A DNA stretch of 64,000 bases from Sphingomonas sp. AP4-R1 (GCF_013113735.1 NZ_CP053346.1:4850001-4914000), one strand, 5' to 3'. Shown: positions 1-10,730, counted from the first letter of the stretch. A program made the numbers and translations. The notes: generated by a model from the sequence alone, not told the origin.

Positions 1-2
1 GC

Positions 3-899
3 AAGCCGATGGGCATCACCATCGACGGAATGAACGGATTTGTGCTGGTCGGCGCCAACACCATCACCCGCTATCGGAATGTTCTGAACCCGTCCGAGCG
101 CATCGATCATATTTTTGATGCCTGCTACATGCCGCGCGAGACCTGGCTGACTGGTGGTCTGGACGCGCATGACGTGGCTGTCGACGCGGACGGACAGGTG
201 ATCTTCGTCAACACAGCCTTCAATTGCTTAGCGACGCTATCGCCGGTGCACAGCTTCACGCCGGTGTGGCGGCCACGGTTCATTTCAGCGTTGGTGAACG
301 AGGATCGTTGCCATCTTAACGGCTTGGCCATGGAGGCCGGCCGTCCCGCCTTTGTCACCGCGGCAAGCAGATCGGACACGATCGACGGCTGGCGCGATCG
401 GCGCGACGGAGGTGGCGTCGCGATCGATGTCAGAAGCGGCGAAATCGTGTGCAGTGGCCTGTCCATGCCGCATTCGCCGCGCGTCCACCGCGGCAGGCTG
501 TGGCTGCTAAACTCGGGCACCGGGGAGCTCGGGCGGGTCGGCGACAACGGCCTCTTCGAGCCGGCCGTCTTCTGCCCGGGATTTGTCCGTGGCCTCGCGT
601 TCCACGACAATCTGGCTTTCGTGGCCCTGTCGAAGCCTCGCCACGAACGCTTTGACGGCCTGCCGCTCGATCGTCGCCTTGCCGAGGCGGATTCCGATTC
701 GTGGTGCGGGCTGCAGGTCATCGACCTCGACACCGGCACCTGCGTCGACTGGTTCCGGATCGATGGCGATGTGATCGAACTTTACGACGTAGCTGTGATG
801 GCCGGTCATCTTTGCCCGATGGCGGTCAGTCCGAGCTCGGCCGATGCCTTCAACCTGATCACGATCGGCGAAGGCCCATCCACCAACACCAGCACTTAG
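3..899 (+). CDS. TIGR03032-family protein, 5' end cut by window edge
   Basis: The frame is open to the left edge, so the start lies outside the window; the visible part is about 298 residues. It matches the pattern of the TIGR03032 family of uncharacterised beta-propeller-like proteins: a GGLDAHDVAVD stretch, VNTAFNCLATLS, a WRPRFISALVNEDRCHLNGLAM block, GLSMPHSPR, LWLLNSGTGELG and PGFVRGLAF, all in the usual order. The family has no established biochemical function; recurring Trp/His/Asn blade motifs suggest ligand or substrate binding. It is followed 27 bp later by an autotransporter and then a DUF6065-type gene on the same strand, so the three may be one transcript. The family assignment is from memory of its motifs. 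Confidence 0.75.
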   Translation, partial: KPMGITIDGMNGFVLVGANTITRYRNVLNPSERIDHIFDACYMPRETWLTGGLDAHDVAVDADGQVIFVNTAFNCLATLSPVHSFTPVWRPRFISALVNEDRCHLNGLAMEAGRPAFVTAASRSDTIDGWRDRRDGGGVAIDVRSGEIVCSGLSMPHSPRVHRGRLWLLNSGTGELGRVGDNGLFEPAVFCPGFVRGLAFHDNLAFVALSKPRHERFDGLPLDRRLAEADSDSWCGLQVIDLDTGTCVDWFRIDGDVIELYDVAVMAGHLCPMAVSPSSADAFNLITIGEGPSTNTST

Positions 900-926
900 T
901 CGCTTACGCTTTGCGAGGGGGGAATC

Positions 927-3900
927 ATGACCAACGGCAGCAGGATTTTGCGCGGGCAGTTGACGGCCGGCGCGTCGGCGATGGCAGTGTTCTTTGGCGG
1001 CTATGGCCGGGCGTTCGCTCAGGCGAGCAATTGCGCACCCCAGCCGGACGGAACGACCTATCTGTGCTCCGGCGCGGCCACGACCACACAGGCGCTGACC
1101 TTCGACGCCACTCGGAACATCGCAAATACGGGGCCGGCCTTTTCGGTCGATACGAGCAGCGGCGCCGGACTCCAGATACAGGGTGCCGGCAGCTTCATCG
1201 ACACAAACCAGTCGACGATCACGGGCCAGTCGAACGGCATCAACTTCACCACCAACACCGGCGATATCAATCTGACGACGAGCGGCGCCGTGACCGGCCG
1301 CACTGGTCTTGGCATCAACGCCTATAACCGGGCGGGCAATATCACGATCAACGCCAATACCGTGACCGGCCTGAGCAGCGTCGTGTCTGCCCAGGCGGAA
1401 GGCCCGGCCAGCAATATCGCGATTACGGTCAGCGGTGCGGTGACGCAGACCCATGCCACCGGCACATATGGACGGATCAATACCGTCTACGGGCGGATCG
1501 ACTCCTACACATCCACCGGCTCGGTGACGGTCAGCACGTCCGACGTAACAGCGGACTATCGCGCCATCTGGGCAACGACCCATGGCAGCGGCAACGTCAA
1601 CGTCATATCGACCGGCAGCCTGATCGGGCATGGCGATGACGTCGTCAGAACCTCGGTCACAAGCGGCACCGCCACGGTGAATGTCCACGACGTCTCGGGC
1701 GAAAGCCGTGCTGTCGAGACGTCGGCGACAACCGGCGCCATCGCCGTTACCATCTCGGGTGCGGTCACGACGAGCCATCCGCCGGGCACGGGCACGGACG
1801 AAAACTCGATCGCCGTTTTCACCCGCAACAATACCAATGATGCAACCGCCGCCGGCCCGACCAGCATCCACGTGACCAATACCGGCAGCATCACCTCGGC
1901 TGTTCGCGCCATTCTAGCGACGAATGACGGTGGGGCTGTGACCATCACTCTCGACGGTCCGGTCACTCGCAGCGCTACAGCGTCAGCCTCGTTCGCAGAT
2001 AACGGCGTCGTGGTCGTCGCGCCAAACGCATCCTCTCCCGCTCCGACGCAGGGCTCCTTCGCGATCACCGCCAATGCCAACGTCACGGACGGGAGCGGCC
2101 AGACGTTTGGCATCAATGCCACCGGCTCCACACCGTCCACGATCGTCGTGGCCTCCGGAGCGACGGTGGACGCGGGCACTGCAATTCGAAGCGTAGGCCC
2201 GGCTTCGATCACGATCGCCGGCACGGCCGTCGGCCGTGCCGCAGGCGATGGACCGGGCAACGCCCCGGTCGGCATCCGGGCGGAGGTCAGCGCCGGCCAG
2301 AATGGCTCGCTCACCGTCGATGCCGGCGGCACCGTCGATGGACAGGTCCTCGTCAACCGCTCGCTCACGCCGGCCGGCAGCTTCACCCTGACCAGTGCCG
2401 GCTCGATCACGCAGAGTATTTTCTCAGCCGCGACAACGACGCTTGCGAACACAGGGTCGATCACCGCCACGAGCGGACAGTCCGCCGTCGAGATCCGCGG
2501 CCCGAACAGCGTGATCAACCTGACCAGCGGCACGGTCACCGGCGACATCAACGTCACCACCGCCGATCTCGCCCTTGGCGCCTCGAACGTCACGTGGAGT
2601 GGCGGCGCGATCGTCGGTGGGGTCGAGCTGCGCTATACGAGCGACACGACCAGCGACACTGTCGCGGGCAACCAGCTCAGGGTGTCTAGCGGCGCCAACC
2701 TTGCCGGCACGACGCATCTGCGGGGCCAGAGCAGTCATGACATCCTGGTCCTCGATAATGTAACACTGCGCGGCGGCACGTTTTCCGACGATGCGACACG
2801 CGGGGTCTCGCTCGGCTACGGCGCCGTCGGAGGCTGGAACCGGATCGACTTGGTGAATGGTGCGGCGATGACGCTCACCGGTGATCTGCGTACGGCGGTC
2901 GACAGGGCTAGCCAGATCAATATCGACGCCAATTCGCGCCTGCGCATCGCCGACGGCGTGAATCCCACGATCGGCGGGGCGGACATCACCGGTAATCAGC
3001 TTGGACTGATCCTGACGAATGCTGGCACGTTCGACATCTCGAACGGAGCCTTGGCGGGCAAGCTGGCGACCGTAAGCGGGAACTATGCTCAAACCGCGAG
3101 CGGCTCGATGATCATCGGCGTTTCGCCAAGCGCTATCGACCGCGTCAACGTGCTCGGGACAGCCTCGATCGCCGGCAATCTCGTGCTGGCCTGGGCTCCG
3201 GGCACCTACGTCGCGGGGACGCGTGCGTTTCTGACCTCGACTGCGCTTTCGGGCACTTACGCCACTGTCAGCAACGCGGCCGGCACCACCGCGCCGTCCG
3301 GAGCCTCGGTCGACTATTCGGCTACTGCGGCATCGCTGACGATCGCAGCACAAACGCCGACACCCACTCCGACGCCCACTCCGACGCCGACGCCAGCCCC
3401 AACGCCCACCCCGACACCAACGCCCACTCCGACCCCGACGCCCACTCCGACCCCGACGCCCACTCCGACTCCGACTCCGACCCCAACACCAACTCCCACC
3501 CCAACGCCCACGCCGACACCAACGCCTACTCCGACGCCCGCAGTCGTATCGCCGCTAGGCGCTCGCATGTTCAGCACGCAGGCGTCTGCGTTCGCACAGA
3601 TCAGCGAGAGCCGGACAGCGGATCTTCTTGGCCGCATTCAGGCTGACGGCGGCGGCAACGGCTTCTACAATTTCGCGTCGTCTGGCGATCAGCGGGCTCG
3701 CGCCTGGATCGAGCTGACCGGCAACACGCTGGGGGCGGATAAGACCGTTACGCGCGCCCAATTCCGCGCGAGCGCTGCCGGGATGCAGATGGGCGCCGAC
3801 CTTGCCGTTGGCGCGGGTGGACGTATCGGTATCGCGGGCGGCTATGACCGCACGTGGTTGAATGACAGCACCGGCGGCCACGGTTCCGGCGACGTCGCTC

Positions 3901-4508
3901 GCATCGGCCTTTACGCTTCTCAGACGATCGGCCGGATCGGTCTATCGGCCGTCGCCAATTATTCCCATGCGTGGCAGCGGAACCGCCGCGAAACGGGCAT
4001 CGGACAGGCATCCACCCACTATGGCCTCACCGATCTCACCGGCGCGGTCCAGGCGTCGACAGCGTTCGACTTTGCCGGAACCACCATTACGCCGTCGGCG
4101 GGCGTTATGGTCTCGCGCCTGACAGCGAGCTCCTTCGCCGAGGGCGGGCAGGCACCGCGCGCCTTCGCCATCACCGGCAGGATTCAAAGCCGGACGTTCG
4201 TCTCACCCTTCGCCGCCTTGGGACTGTCCCGCGTGCTTGCGGGCGCTGGCGGGATGGAATGGGTGCCGGACCTGCTGATCGGCTACCGACACAGCGCTGC
4301 CGCTACGGGGCCAAACGTGCTGCTCGTTGCGCAGGATGGCACCAACTTCGATGGCAATCGGGCCGGCTTGAGCAAGGATAGCGTTCAGTTGGGCGCCGGT
4401 CTGACCGCGCACAAGGGTATCTGGACCGTCTATGCCCGATATCGCGGACAGATCGCCAATCAATGGACCGATCACGGCGGATCGCTTGGGCTCCGTGTCG
4501 CCTTTTAA
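927..4508 (+). CDS. Autotransporter (type Va) with TP-repeat hinge
   Basis: 1193 aa. An N-terminal signal peptide (about residues 1-33, ending in an Ala-rich FAQA site) is followed by a Thr/Ser/Gly/Asn-rich passenger of roughly 770 residues with repeated T-I-x-G/S-A-V-T type strands, as expected for a right-handed beta-helix. Next come 31 consecutive Thr-Pro dipeptides (one Ala-Pro interruption) and then about 320 residues ending in alternating polar/hydrophobic strands and a terminal Phe (GSLGLRVAF), the signature of an outer-membrane beta-barrel translocator recognised by the Bam complex. The RBS gaggggg lies 6-12 bases before the ATG. Function is presumably a surface adhesin or biofilm protein; the passenger has no protease or lipase motif that I can see. 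The TP tract may be prone to slippage and length variation. Confidence 0.88.
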   Translation: MTNGSRILRGQLTAGASAMAVFFGGYGRAFAQASNCAPQPDGTTYLCSGAATTTQALTFDATRNIANTGPAFSVDTSSGAGLQIQGAGSFIDTNQSTITGQSNGINFTTNTGDINLTTSGAVTGRTGLGINAYNRAGNITINANTVTGLSSVVSAQAEGPASNIAITVSGAVTQTHATGTYGRINTVYGRIDSYTSTGSVTVSTSDVTADYRAIWATTHGSGNVNVISTGSLIGHGDDVVRTSVTSGTATVNVHDVSGESRAVETSATTGAIAVTISGAVTTSHPPGTGTDENSIAVFTRNNTNDATAAGPTSIHVTNTGSITSAVRAILATNDGGAVTITLDGPVTRSATASASFADNGVVVVAPNASSPAPTQGSFAITANANVTDGSGQTFGINATGSTPSTIVVASGATVDAGTAIRSVGPASITIAGTAVGRAAGDGPGNAPVGIRAEVSAGQNGSLTVDAGGTVDGQVLVNRSLTPAGSFTLTSAGSITQSIFSAATTTLANTGSITATSGQSAVEIRGPNSVINLTSGTVTGDINVTTADLALGASNVTWSGGAIVGGVELRYTSDTTSDTVAGNQLRVSSGANLAGTTHLRGQSSHDILVLDNVTLRGGTFSDDATRGVSLGYGAVGGWNRIDLVNGAAMTLTGDLRTAVDRASQINIDANSRLRIADGVNPTIGGADITGNQLGLILTNAGTFDISNGALAGKLATVSGNYAQTASGSMIIGVSPSAIDRVNVLGTASIAGNLVLAWAPGTYVAGTRAFLTSTALSGTYATVSNAAGTTAPSGASVDYSATAASLTIAAQTPTPTPTPTPTPTPAPTPTPTPTPTPTPTPTPTPTPTPTPTPTPTPTPTPTPTPTPTPTPTPAVVSPLGARMFSTQASAFAQISESRTADLLGRIQADGGGNGFYNFASSGDQRARAWIELTGNTLGADKTVTRAQFRASAAGMQMGADLAVGAGGRIGIAGGYDRTWLNDSTGGHGSGDVARIGLYASQTIGRIGLSAVANYSHAWQRNRRETGIGQASTHYGLTDLTGAVQASTAFDFAGTTITPSAGVMVSRLTASSFAEGGQAPRAFAITGRIQSRTFVSPFAALGLSRVLAGAGGMEWVPDLLIGYRHSAAATGPNVLLVAQDGTNFDGNRAGLSKDSVQLGAGLTAHKGIWTVYARYRGQIANQWTDHGGSLGLRVAF
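3354..3539 (+). repeat. Thr-Pro dipeptide repeat tract
   Basis: Sixty-two codons of alternating ACx/CCx (31 dipeptides, one with GCC giving Ala) inside the autotransporter, linking passenger and barrel. It is the most repetitive DNA of the window. At DNA level the unit is a degenerate 6-mer, so both replication slippage and assembly collapse are possible here. Confidence 0.95.
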
Positions 4509-4520
4509 GGAGCGATCCCG

Positions 4521-5276
4521 ATGAAGCTCGAATGCTTCCTTTATCCGGGGTGGGAGCCACGCATCCGTCCCGCCCCCCGCCGCCGGGCATGGATGGACGA
4601 GACACCGGAATCGTTCGCCTATCGCTGTCTGCCGTTGTCGATCGCCAACAGCCACGGCTGGGAGATCGCCAATCCGTTTGGTTTCTCGGCGCGATGGAAC
4701 GGAGGCTGTGCCGTTTCGGATGTCGAGATAAAGTTTGATGACTCGACACGGTCCGTAGTCGAGGCGCCCGTCTCCCTGTTCGGCGAAGGCGTGCTCACCT
4801 TTCATATCCCCGGACTGTTCAGGACCGAGCCCGGATGGAATCTGTGGGTTGGAGGGGCGCCCAATGCGGCGAAAGACGGCATAGCTCCGCTTTCAGGCAT
4901 CATCGAGACCGACTGGTCGCCGTACAGCTTCACGATGAACTGGCAGTTCACGCGCGCCGGCCATTGGATCCGCTTCGAGCCGGACGAGGCCATCGCCTTC
5001 TTTTTTCCGGTCGAGCGTAAGATGATCGAAGAGACGGTACCGAGCTTCCACGACATCGGGGATGCTCCCGAACTCCACGCGGCATTTGAGCAGTGGAGTC
5101 GCTCTCGAGATGCTTTCCATAAGCGAATGCGCGAGGCACCGCCCCGCGACCCTGCCGACAAATGGCAGAAGCTCTACTATCGTGGAGTCTGCCCTGCCGG
5201 AAATCCGGGGACTGATCATCACCAGACGAAGCTGCGCGTTCGCGACTTTTGCACGATGAGAGAGACGAAAAAGTGA
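4521..5276 (+). CDS. DUF6065-type hypothetical protein
   Basis: 251 aa, cytoplasmic, no signal peptide or membrane segment. The start is preceded by ggagcg, 12 bp after the autotransporter stop, so it is almost certainly cotranscribed. Motifs such as ANSHGWEIANPFGFSARWNG, WSPYSFTMNWQFTR and FEPDEAIAFFFPVER resemble DUF6065, a family of unknown function often found beside natural-product or iron/2OG-enzyme genes. No catalytic residues can be assigned. The C-terminal 60 residues are charged (SRSRDAFHKRMRE and similar). Its pairing with TIGR03032 and an autotransporter is suggestive of a surface-modification or export unit, but that is inference. Confidence 0.7.
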   Translation: MKLECFLYPGWEPRIRPAPRRRAWMDETPESFAYRCLPLSIANSHGWEIANPFGFSARWNGGCAVSDVEIKFDDSTRSVVEAPVSLFGEGVLTFHIPGLFRTEPGWNLWVGGAPNAAKDGIAPLSGIIETDWSPYSFTMNWQFTRAGHWIRFEPDEAIAFFFPVERKMIEETVPSFHDIGDAPELHAAFEQWSRSRDAFHKRMREAPPRDPADKWQKLYYRGVCPAGNPGTDHHQTKLRVRDFCTMRETKK

Positions 5277-5351
5277 TGCCTAGCGGCGTCGATACCGCAG
5301 CAGCGACAGCGCCTGAAGAGACTGCCAGCTAGCGCTTCCCGAGCCGGTCGA

Positions 5352-6155
5352 TCAGCCGGCAGCTGCCTTCACAAAAAGCTGTTCGAACTCACGCAGCTCT
5401 TTCCCGTTGAGATCTGAGATGGCCGTGAACTCAAGATCGCCGGCCGTCCACCGGAGGATGTTGTATCCGTCTCTGGTTTCGTCCCCAGCGGCACGCGATC
5501 CACTCGAGGTAACAGGCCGGACGAACACGTTGATGACGTGAAGACGGCGGTGATAGATAAGAGCCGCAACCTCGCGGCTCTCAATCAGGTCGACGCGTCC
5601 GCCCGCCAGCGGAAAACCGTCCTTTACGAGGTCGGGCACGGGTGGAGCGAAATCGATCTTGCCGTTGAACCAGGGTTTCACGACGTGTTTGTCGGAGGTT
5701 GCGACGTCGATCAGATGATCGGCCAAAAGCGAACGGGTGTGCGCCGCAACCAAATCGTTTCCTTGTTGGACCGTCGGCGCGCGAGGGATCGCAATCATCA
5801 GCGCAAGGCCTGCGGCAAGTCCGGTCGCAACGCCGGACGCCCAGCGCCAGCTCAGCACATGACGCGCGAAACCTGCATTCCTTGGTCGAAGGGCTACGAC
5901 GTTGGTTGGGGCGCCTTCCGAATGAAAATCGACCTCCTCCATCATAGCTAAGATGCTGCCCTTCAGGGCTCCCGGCACCGGATAGGATAATGGCTCGGCT
6001 CTCAGCGCCGTGCGAAGCGCCAGAATATGCTCATATTCGGCGCGGCACGCGCCGCACTGCCTCAGATGCGCCTCGATCGCGAGCGCGTGAGCGGCATCGA
6101 TCTCGCCATCGGCGAGCCCGTGGACCAAAAGGCTTTTGTCCGGACAACCGCTCAT
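5352..6155 (-). CDS. Anti-sigma factor with zinc-finger (ZAS-like) N-terminus
   Basis: 267 aa. The N-terminus has the zinc anti-sigma pattern H-x3-C-x2-C (EAHLRQCGACRAEYEHI, about residues 28-44), then a cytoplasmic linker, a single transmembrane helix (about 92-112, ASGVATGLAAGLALMIAI) and a roughly 150-residue extracytoplasmic domain. The gene starts at an ATGA overlapping the stop of the ECF sigma gene, so the two are translationally coupled, the standard layout of a sigma/anti-sigma pair. It should hold the sigma factor at the membrane until a periplasmic or membrane signal releases it. The signal cannot be read from sequence. Confidence 0.85.
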   Translation of the reverse strand: MSGCPDKSLLVHGLADGEIDAAHALAIEAHLRQCGACRAEYEHILALRTALRAEPLSYPVPGALKGSILAMMEEVDFHSEGAPTNVVALRPRNAGFARHVLSWRWASGVATGLAAGLALMIAIPRAPTVQQGNDLVAAHTRSLLADHLIDVATSDKHVVKPWFNGKIDFAPPVPDLVKDGFPLAGGRVDLIESREVAALIYHRRLHVINVFVRPVTSSGSRAAGDETRDGYNILRWTAGDLEFTAISDLNGKELREFEQLFVKAAAG

Positions 6156-6703
6156 GTGCGATCTCCGGAGACGGACGACAGCACCGAAAGTCTGGCTCCT
6201 AGCATCTGCCGCGCACGGGCGAGACGCGACATGATCGTGCCGATAGGTACATCAACGATGGTAGCGATTTCCTTATAGGACAGCTCTTCCAGCTCGCGGA
6301 GGACCAGAACCTCCCGAAAAACCGGAGGAAGCTCTTCGATCTCCCTCTGAAGGGCTGCCGCTTCGTAACGGCCGATCAGCCATTCTTCTGGCGTGGGGTC
6401 TTGATCGGCGACGAGCTCGGCCTCCTCGACCGGAACCGCGAAGCCCGGATCGCGAGACCTGGCGAATACGCAGTTGCGAACGATTGCGAGCAGCCATGCC
6501 TTGGACGCACTGCCCCGCCATCCGTCAAAACCGCGATAGGCATTGAGGAAAGCTTCCTGAACGACGTCGTCGGCCGCGACAGCATCACGCGTCAGGAAGC
6601 GTGCCAGAGAATAAGCGGCTCCCATGTGCGGAAGCATGATCGCTTCGAATCGCTTTGCACGTTCCGCCAAACCGCACCCCACGCGACGAAAGGCCGACTG
6701 CAT
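6152..6703 (-). CDS. ECF RNA polymerase sigma factor
   Basis: About 183 aa from the ATG at 6703; an internal ATG at 6637 would give 161 aa. Region 2 is visible as LARFLTRDAVAADDVVQEAFLNAYRGFDG and WLLAIVRNCVF, and region 4 as PPVFREVLVLRELEELSYKEIATIVDVPIGTIMSRLARARQML, the helix-turn-helix that reads the -35 element. Reading frames continue upstream without a clear homology, so the longer open frame is ignored. Coupled by ATGA to the anti-sigma gene. The regulon is unknown. Confidence 0.88.
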   Translation of the reverse strand: MQSAFRRVGCGLAERAKRFEAIMLPHMGAAYSLARFLTRDAVAADDVVQEAFLNAYRGFDGWRGSASKAWLLAIVRNCVFARSRDPGFAVPVEEAELVADQDPTPEEWLIGRYEAAALQREIEELPPVFREVLVLRELEELSYKEIATIVDVPIGTIMSRLARARQMLGARLSVLSSVSGDRT

Positions 6704-7256
6704 TGCCGCTCGGACCAGCAGGCCATCACTTCGGCTCAAACAAATGGATCGGAGCCAGTGCGACCATGGCAGCAGCGGCGCGCCGAAGCGAGGCAAGAAT
6801 GTCGTTTCTCCGAGATTTGAGGACCGTTCATCTTGAAGCGACGCACAACGGCGTGACCGCGCGCCGGCGCAGAAGTCCGGAAACAACAGCAAGGCACTTG
6901 GAAGGCGCAAATAGTGAGTAAATGGGGCCACGTCGGATATGAGATCGGCGGCCGCAAGTTTATTCCCGGCGATTAAAAACAGCTCTCGCTTGGCAAGATT
7001 CTTGCGGCGCTGTCGTCTAATCGCGCCCGGCGCAAGGAGTTTTTGAGATGCCGTTGCCAGAAGCATGGTCGTCTTCGCGGTCGGCATGGGCCGCCGCATG
7101 ATGGGGCTTCGCGGAGCGATATCTCCAAGGTTCTCAGACGGCAACAGATGATCGACTGCCGACTGGCAGCGGTGACGGCGGTCTGAGGCAAGGCAGCGTA
7201 ATTGTCGTCTCTCCCGGTCAAGCAGGGTTTTTAAGGGGCAGAGCGGGATGTCCGAA

Positions 7257-7448
<192 letters not shown>

Positions 7449-9074
7449 TCACGGCGTTGCTTGCTGGCGAGCCTCTGCCAACTGCGGCCGTTCTGGGTGG
7501 TCAGGGCGCGGTGACATAGCCAGCAGCTTCTGGAAGTAGGTCCTGGCGCTCTGGCTGTTGCCGGCTCGCTTGGCCGCCTCGGCGGCACCGTACAGCGACC
7601 AGAACCGATTGGGCTCCTGAACAAGCGACGCTTCGAACGCCGCCAGCGCTTCTACCGGCTGGTTATCCTCTAATAGCATCTCGGCCAGCATCTCCCGGGC
7701 CGGCGCCAACGGTCCGGGCGTTACAGACGCCAACTGCGTCTTGTCCTCAAGGTCGGCAGCCTGGCGCATGCCCGTCAGTGCTTCGGCGATATGACCTTCT
7801 TCTAGGGAAAGGGTTGCCGCAACTTCCCGCCGCTGAATATCCGTCTGTCCTGCCCAATAGTCCTCGCCCTGCTGGGCGAGCTTATCGTGGATCTGGTCCA
7901 GCGATGAGATCGCCGTCCGCGCGGCAGCCGCGTCTTTCAAGTGCGCCGCGCCCAAGCCCCGAGCGAAGTAGGTGATCGATTCTGCGTAGGGAAACCGGCT
8001 CGGCGTCGGCTCGAGCTTGACCGCGCTTGCCCAGTCCCGGCGCTCGAGCGCGTAGCGCGCCGGGATCGCGGCGTGAGCGTAGTAGGCGGCCGAGGCCGGC
8101 GCGGCGCCGTTGGCTTTGGTGGGATCGAAGCGCGAAAACACTTGGACGGAGGCTTCGGCAAGCTGCCCGGCAGCCTTGTCCTGTCCAGTCTGTAGGTATG
8201 CGTAGATCATGTAGTCGCTGGCGTGCAGTTCGTCGGCTGGTTGTCCGGCAGCCCGCGCCGAGGTCGCCGAAGCCAGGTTGGTGTCGATCGAGGCCTGCCA
8301 GTCGCCGATCCGTGTGAAGGTGTGGGAGGGCATGTGCAGGGCGTGGGGCGTCGAGGGTGCGATCGCGCCGTAGCGCTTGGCCGCCCCGGCGGCGCGTGAC
8401 GCCAAGGCCGGCTCGTCATAGGCGTGGATGATGTAGTGAGCCAGGCCAGGATGGTCGGGATATTTGGCAAACAGGCCTTCAAGGATTGCGCCGGCCTTCA
8501 GTTGCTTGGCGTAGGTCTTGTCGGCGGGATCGGCGGCCGCTGCGAGCGCCAGGGCGTAAAAGATCCTGGCTTCGGCGTCCTTGGGATAGTCGGCGGCCAG
8601 ACGCTCCATCGCGCGTTCGTAAGCGACGGTTCGAGCGTCCTGGTCCAAGATCGCAGTCTCGGTGTAGAGGTGCGCGACCGCCTCGATATAGGCGCGTTCG
8701 CGCGAGGTCTTGGCCTTAACGGCGCGGCCGACCTGGACCGCTTCGAGGCCTTCTTTCAGCTGTAACGACGACTTGAATCCGGCAAACGGGTTGCTCCAGC
8801 TGCTCAGCGCGATTCCCCAATAAGCGATGGCGCAACTGGAGTCAGCCGCAAGCGCGGCGCGATAGCCGTCGATCGCCGGACCAAATTGGAAGGAATGCAT
8901 GAGCGCCACGGCGCGATTGAAGCGCAGCTGCGCTCCCGCGTTGCACGAGGTTTCGAAGCTGACGTTGCCAAGTCGCTCCATCGCGACATGGTCATGCCCG
9001 GCCATCTGTGCCGACGCCGGGCCTACTGGGAGCACAACCAGGAGCCATGAGGCAAGAAAGATCTTCGATCTCAT
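7449..9074 (-). CDS. Secreted TPR-repeat protein
   Basis: 541 aa with a clear Sec signal peptide (MRSKIFLASWLLVVLPVGPASAQ). The mature protein is made of helical TPR-like pairs (for example FNRAVALMHSFQFGPAIDGYRAALAADSSCAIAYWGIAL and the C-terminal MLLEDNQPVEALAAFEASLVQEPNRFWSLYGAAEAAKRAGNSQ). Between them lies a conserved HYIIHAYDEPALASRA / LHMPSHTFTRIGDW segment seen in a widespread family of hypothetical TPR proteins; the His residues in HxIIHAYD and HMPSHTF could bind metal. No function is established. It ends beside the aldo/keto reductase remnant and is divergent from the metallohydrolase gene. Confidence 0.75.
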   Translation of the reverse strand: MRSKIFLASWLLVVLPVGPASAQMAGHDHVAMERLGNVSFETSCNAGAQLRFNRAVALMHSFQFGPAIDGYRAALAADSSCAIAYWGIALSSWSNPFAGFKSSLQLKEGLEAVQVGRAVKAKTSRERAYIEAVAHLYTETAILDQDARTVAYERAMERLAADYPKDAEARIFYALALAAAADPADKTYAKQLKAGAILEGLFAKYPDHPGLAHYIIHAYDEPALASRAAGAAKRYGAIAPSTPHALHMPSHTFTRIGDWQASIDTNLASATSARAAGQPADELHASDYMIYAYLQTGQDKAAGQLAEASVQVFSRFDPTKANGAAPASAAYYAHAAIPARYALERRDWASAVKLEPTPSRFPYAESITYFARGLGAAHLKDAAAARTAISSLDQIHDKLAQQGEDYWAGQTDIQRREVAATLSLEEGHIAEALTGMRQAADLEDKTQLASVTPGPLAPAREMLAEMLLEDNQPVEALAAFEASLVQEPNRFWSLYGAAEAAKRAGNSQSARTYFQKLLAMSPRPDHPERPQLAEARQQATP

Positions 9075-9295
9075 GACACCTAGCCGTTAAGATGAGGACT
9101 CGGGACATAGACAATTTTCCCCGTCGAAAAGTCCATCGCTATGGACGCAGAAGGACAGAGGCGCCTCACCATTTGCATGATGATAGGGGTTTGCAAGCGC
9201 AATTTCGCTCGGGCAGGATCCGGTAAAGCGACTTTGCTGGTCTGAGCCGCAGCTTCGTGAAAGAGTGTCGGCTAGCCTTGGGCCGGAGACACGTG

Positions 9296-10405
9296 ATGAC
9301 TTCGAAGCCCGATTTCGCCTCCGACCGCCGCGCACTGATCGTGGGCATGCTGGCCAGCCTATTGGGAGGGACAGTCACGCCAGTCCAGGCTCAGTCACGG
9401 TTCAAGTCGCCCGTGGTCGATCGGCTGACTCTGCAAGTGCTGGTCGACAACGCCACTTTCGGCCCGTTCCTCGCAAATCAGACATTGCCGGGCTTGACGG
9501 TGAAGCGCGACACCACGCCCCGCGCTGCTCGTATGCCGCGCCAGGCGCTTCTCGCCGAGTTTGGCCTCTCCATTCTGGGCACCTCTCAGGTCGGTGATCA
9601 GACCCGCCGGATACTGGTGGATTTCGGCTACAGTCCAAACACCTTGGCCAACAACCTGAACCTTCTTCGCATAGATCCCGACCAGTTCGACGCGGCGGTG
9701 CTGAGCCATGGCCACCTCGACCATTACGGTGGTTTCGACGGGCTTTTCGCAGGGCGCACCGCCAAGGACCGCCACCTTCCGCTCTATGTGGGCGAAGAAG
9801 AAGCGTTCTGCGAGCGGCTGGCCATGACCGGCTCGCCGCCCTCGATCATGGGTGCCTTGGATCGCGGAGAGTTGGCCCGCTCAGGATTACAGGTGCGCAT
9901 CGCCCCCGAGCCGGTGGTGGTTGCCGACCAGGCCTTCACGACCGGCATCATCCCGCTGACGTCATTCGAGCGCGCCGCGATACCCACGGTGATGCGGGCT
10001 GGTGTCGGTTGCGATGCAGCCAAGCTGTCACCGGAGAAGCGCGGCGGTCAGACGCCCGACGATGGCGAGCACGAGCTGGCCACATGCTATGCCGTCAGGG
10101 GCCTAGGCCTGGTGGTGGTCTCCTGTTGTAGCCACCGGGGCGTACTCAACGCCGTTCGCCGCGCTCAGGCCTTATCGGGCGTCGACAAGATCCATGCCGT
10201 CGTCGGTGGCTTTCATCTGGTAAAACCTCGCACCGACGAGGATGCGCGCCGGACGGCCGCCGAGTTCGTCAAGCTGGACCCGACCTACATCGTCCCAATG
10301 CACTGTACCGGTGAGGTGTTCATCGCGGAGGCCACTCGGCTAATGCCTTCTAAGGTTATCCGGCCCTATGTGGGAACACAGTTGGTGTTCGACGCCAAAG
10401 CGTGA
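9296..10405 (+). CDS. Exported metallo-beta-lactamase-fold hydrolase
   Basis: 369 aa from the ATG at 9296, chosen because GGAG lies 7 bases upstream and because it gives a Tat-like leader (SDRRALIVGMLASLLGG, cleavage near VQAQ). The metal-binding motif SHGHLDHYGG (about residues 137-146) is the classic HxHxDH; later Cys-Ser-His (VVSCCSHRGVLN, about 280) and MHCTG (about 345) provide the remaining ligands. This layout matches the group of MBL-fold proteins related to 7,8-dihydropterin-6-methyl-4-(beta-D-ribofuranosyl)aminobenzene-5'-phosphate synthase homologues. The substrate is unknown. Confidence 0.82.
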   Translation: MTSKPDFASDRRALIVGMLASLLGGTVTPVQAQSRFKSPVVDRLTLQVLVDNATFGPFLANQTLPGLTVKRDTTPRAARMPRQALLAEFGLSILGTSQVGDQTRRILVDFGYSPNTLANNLNLLRIDPDQFDAAVLSHGHLDHYGGFDGLFAGRTAKDRHLPLYVGEEEAFCERLAMTGSPPSIMGALDRGELARSGLQVRIAPEPVVVADQAFTTGIIPLTSFERAAIPTVMRAGVGCDAAKLSPEKRGGQTPDDGEHELATCYAVRGLGLVVVSCCSHRGVLNAVRRAQALSGVDKIHAVVGGFHLVKPRTDEDARRTAAEFVKLDPTYIVPMHCTGEVFIAEATRLMPSKVIRPYVGTQLVFDAKA

Positions 10406-10559
10406 ACGACACTGTTCGGCGCCAAGAGCCCGTATCTTAAACGGCTGGATGCGAAGCGCACAGGCCTCCGTCTGCTCGGTCCAAACGAATGAGCGGTTCC
10501 GAAGCGAGCGGGCTTTCAAGAACCGGCCAGGAATGTCGCGAGCTGGTCGGAAGCCGCCA

Positions 10560-10730
10560 CTACCGCAACTGACCCATTTCCAGATATCCAACAGTGCTGA
10601 GCCGTTGTTTGAAACCGGACGCTGGTTCAGGTTGGCCCTTCATCGATGGCTTCGCTTGACTGGGCTTCGGAGGCGCTTCCTTCTTTGGCTTACGCGCCTC
10701 TTTCGTGCCCCGTTTTTGAGCTTTGGCCAT
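10560..10730 (-). CDS. Small Lys-rich protein (56 aa)
   Basis: Starts MAKAQKRGTKEARKPKKEAP and is strongly basic in its first half, followed by a Pro/Lys stretch. This is the pattern of a small conserved alphaproteobacterial protein of unknown function. Its ATG shares one base with the TGA of the upstream 91-aa gene, so translation is probably coupled. Too short for a domain call; a nucleic-acid contact is plausible from the charge but unproven. Confidence 0.6.
   Translation of the reverse strand: MAKAQKRGTKEARKPKKEAPPKPSQAKPSMKGQPEPASGFKQRLSTVGYLEMGQLR

Noticed and set aside
507..1871. Long minus-strand open frame opposite the TIGR03032 and autotransporter genes
   Set aside because: Composition is Arg/Gly/Asp-rich without family motifs; it is the antisense shadow of two well-supported genes, common in GC-rich DNA.
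3354..3539. CRISPR-like periodicity
   Set aside because: The repeats are contiguous hexamers without spacers and encode the TP hinge. No CRISPR array was seen in the window.
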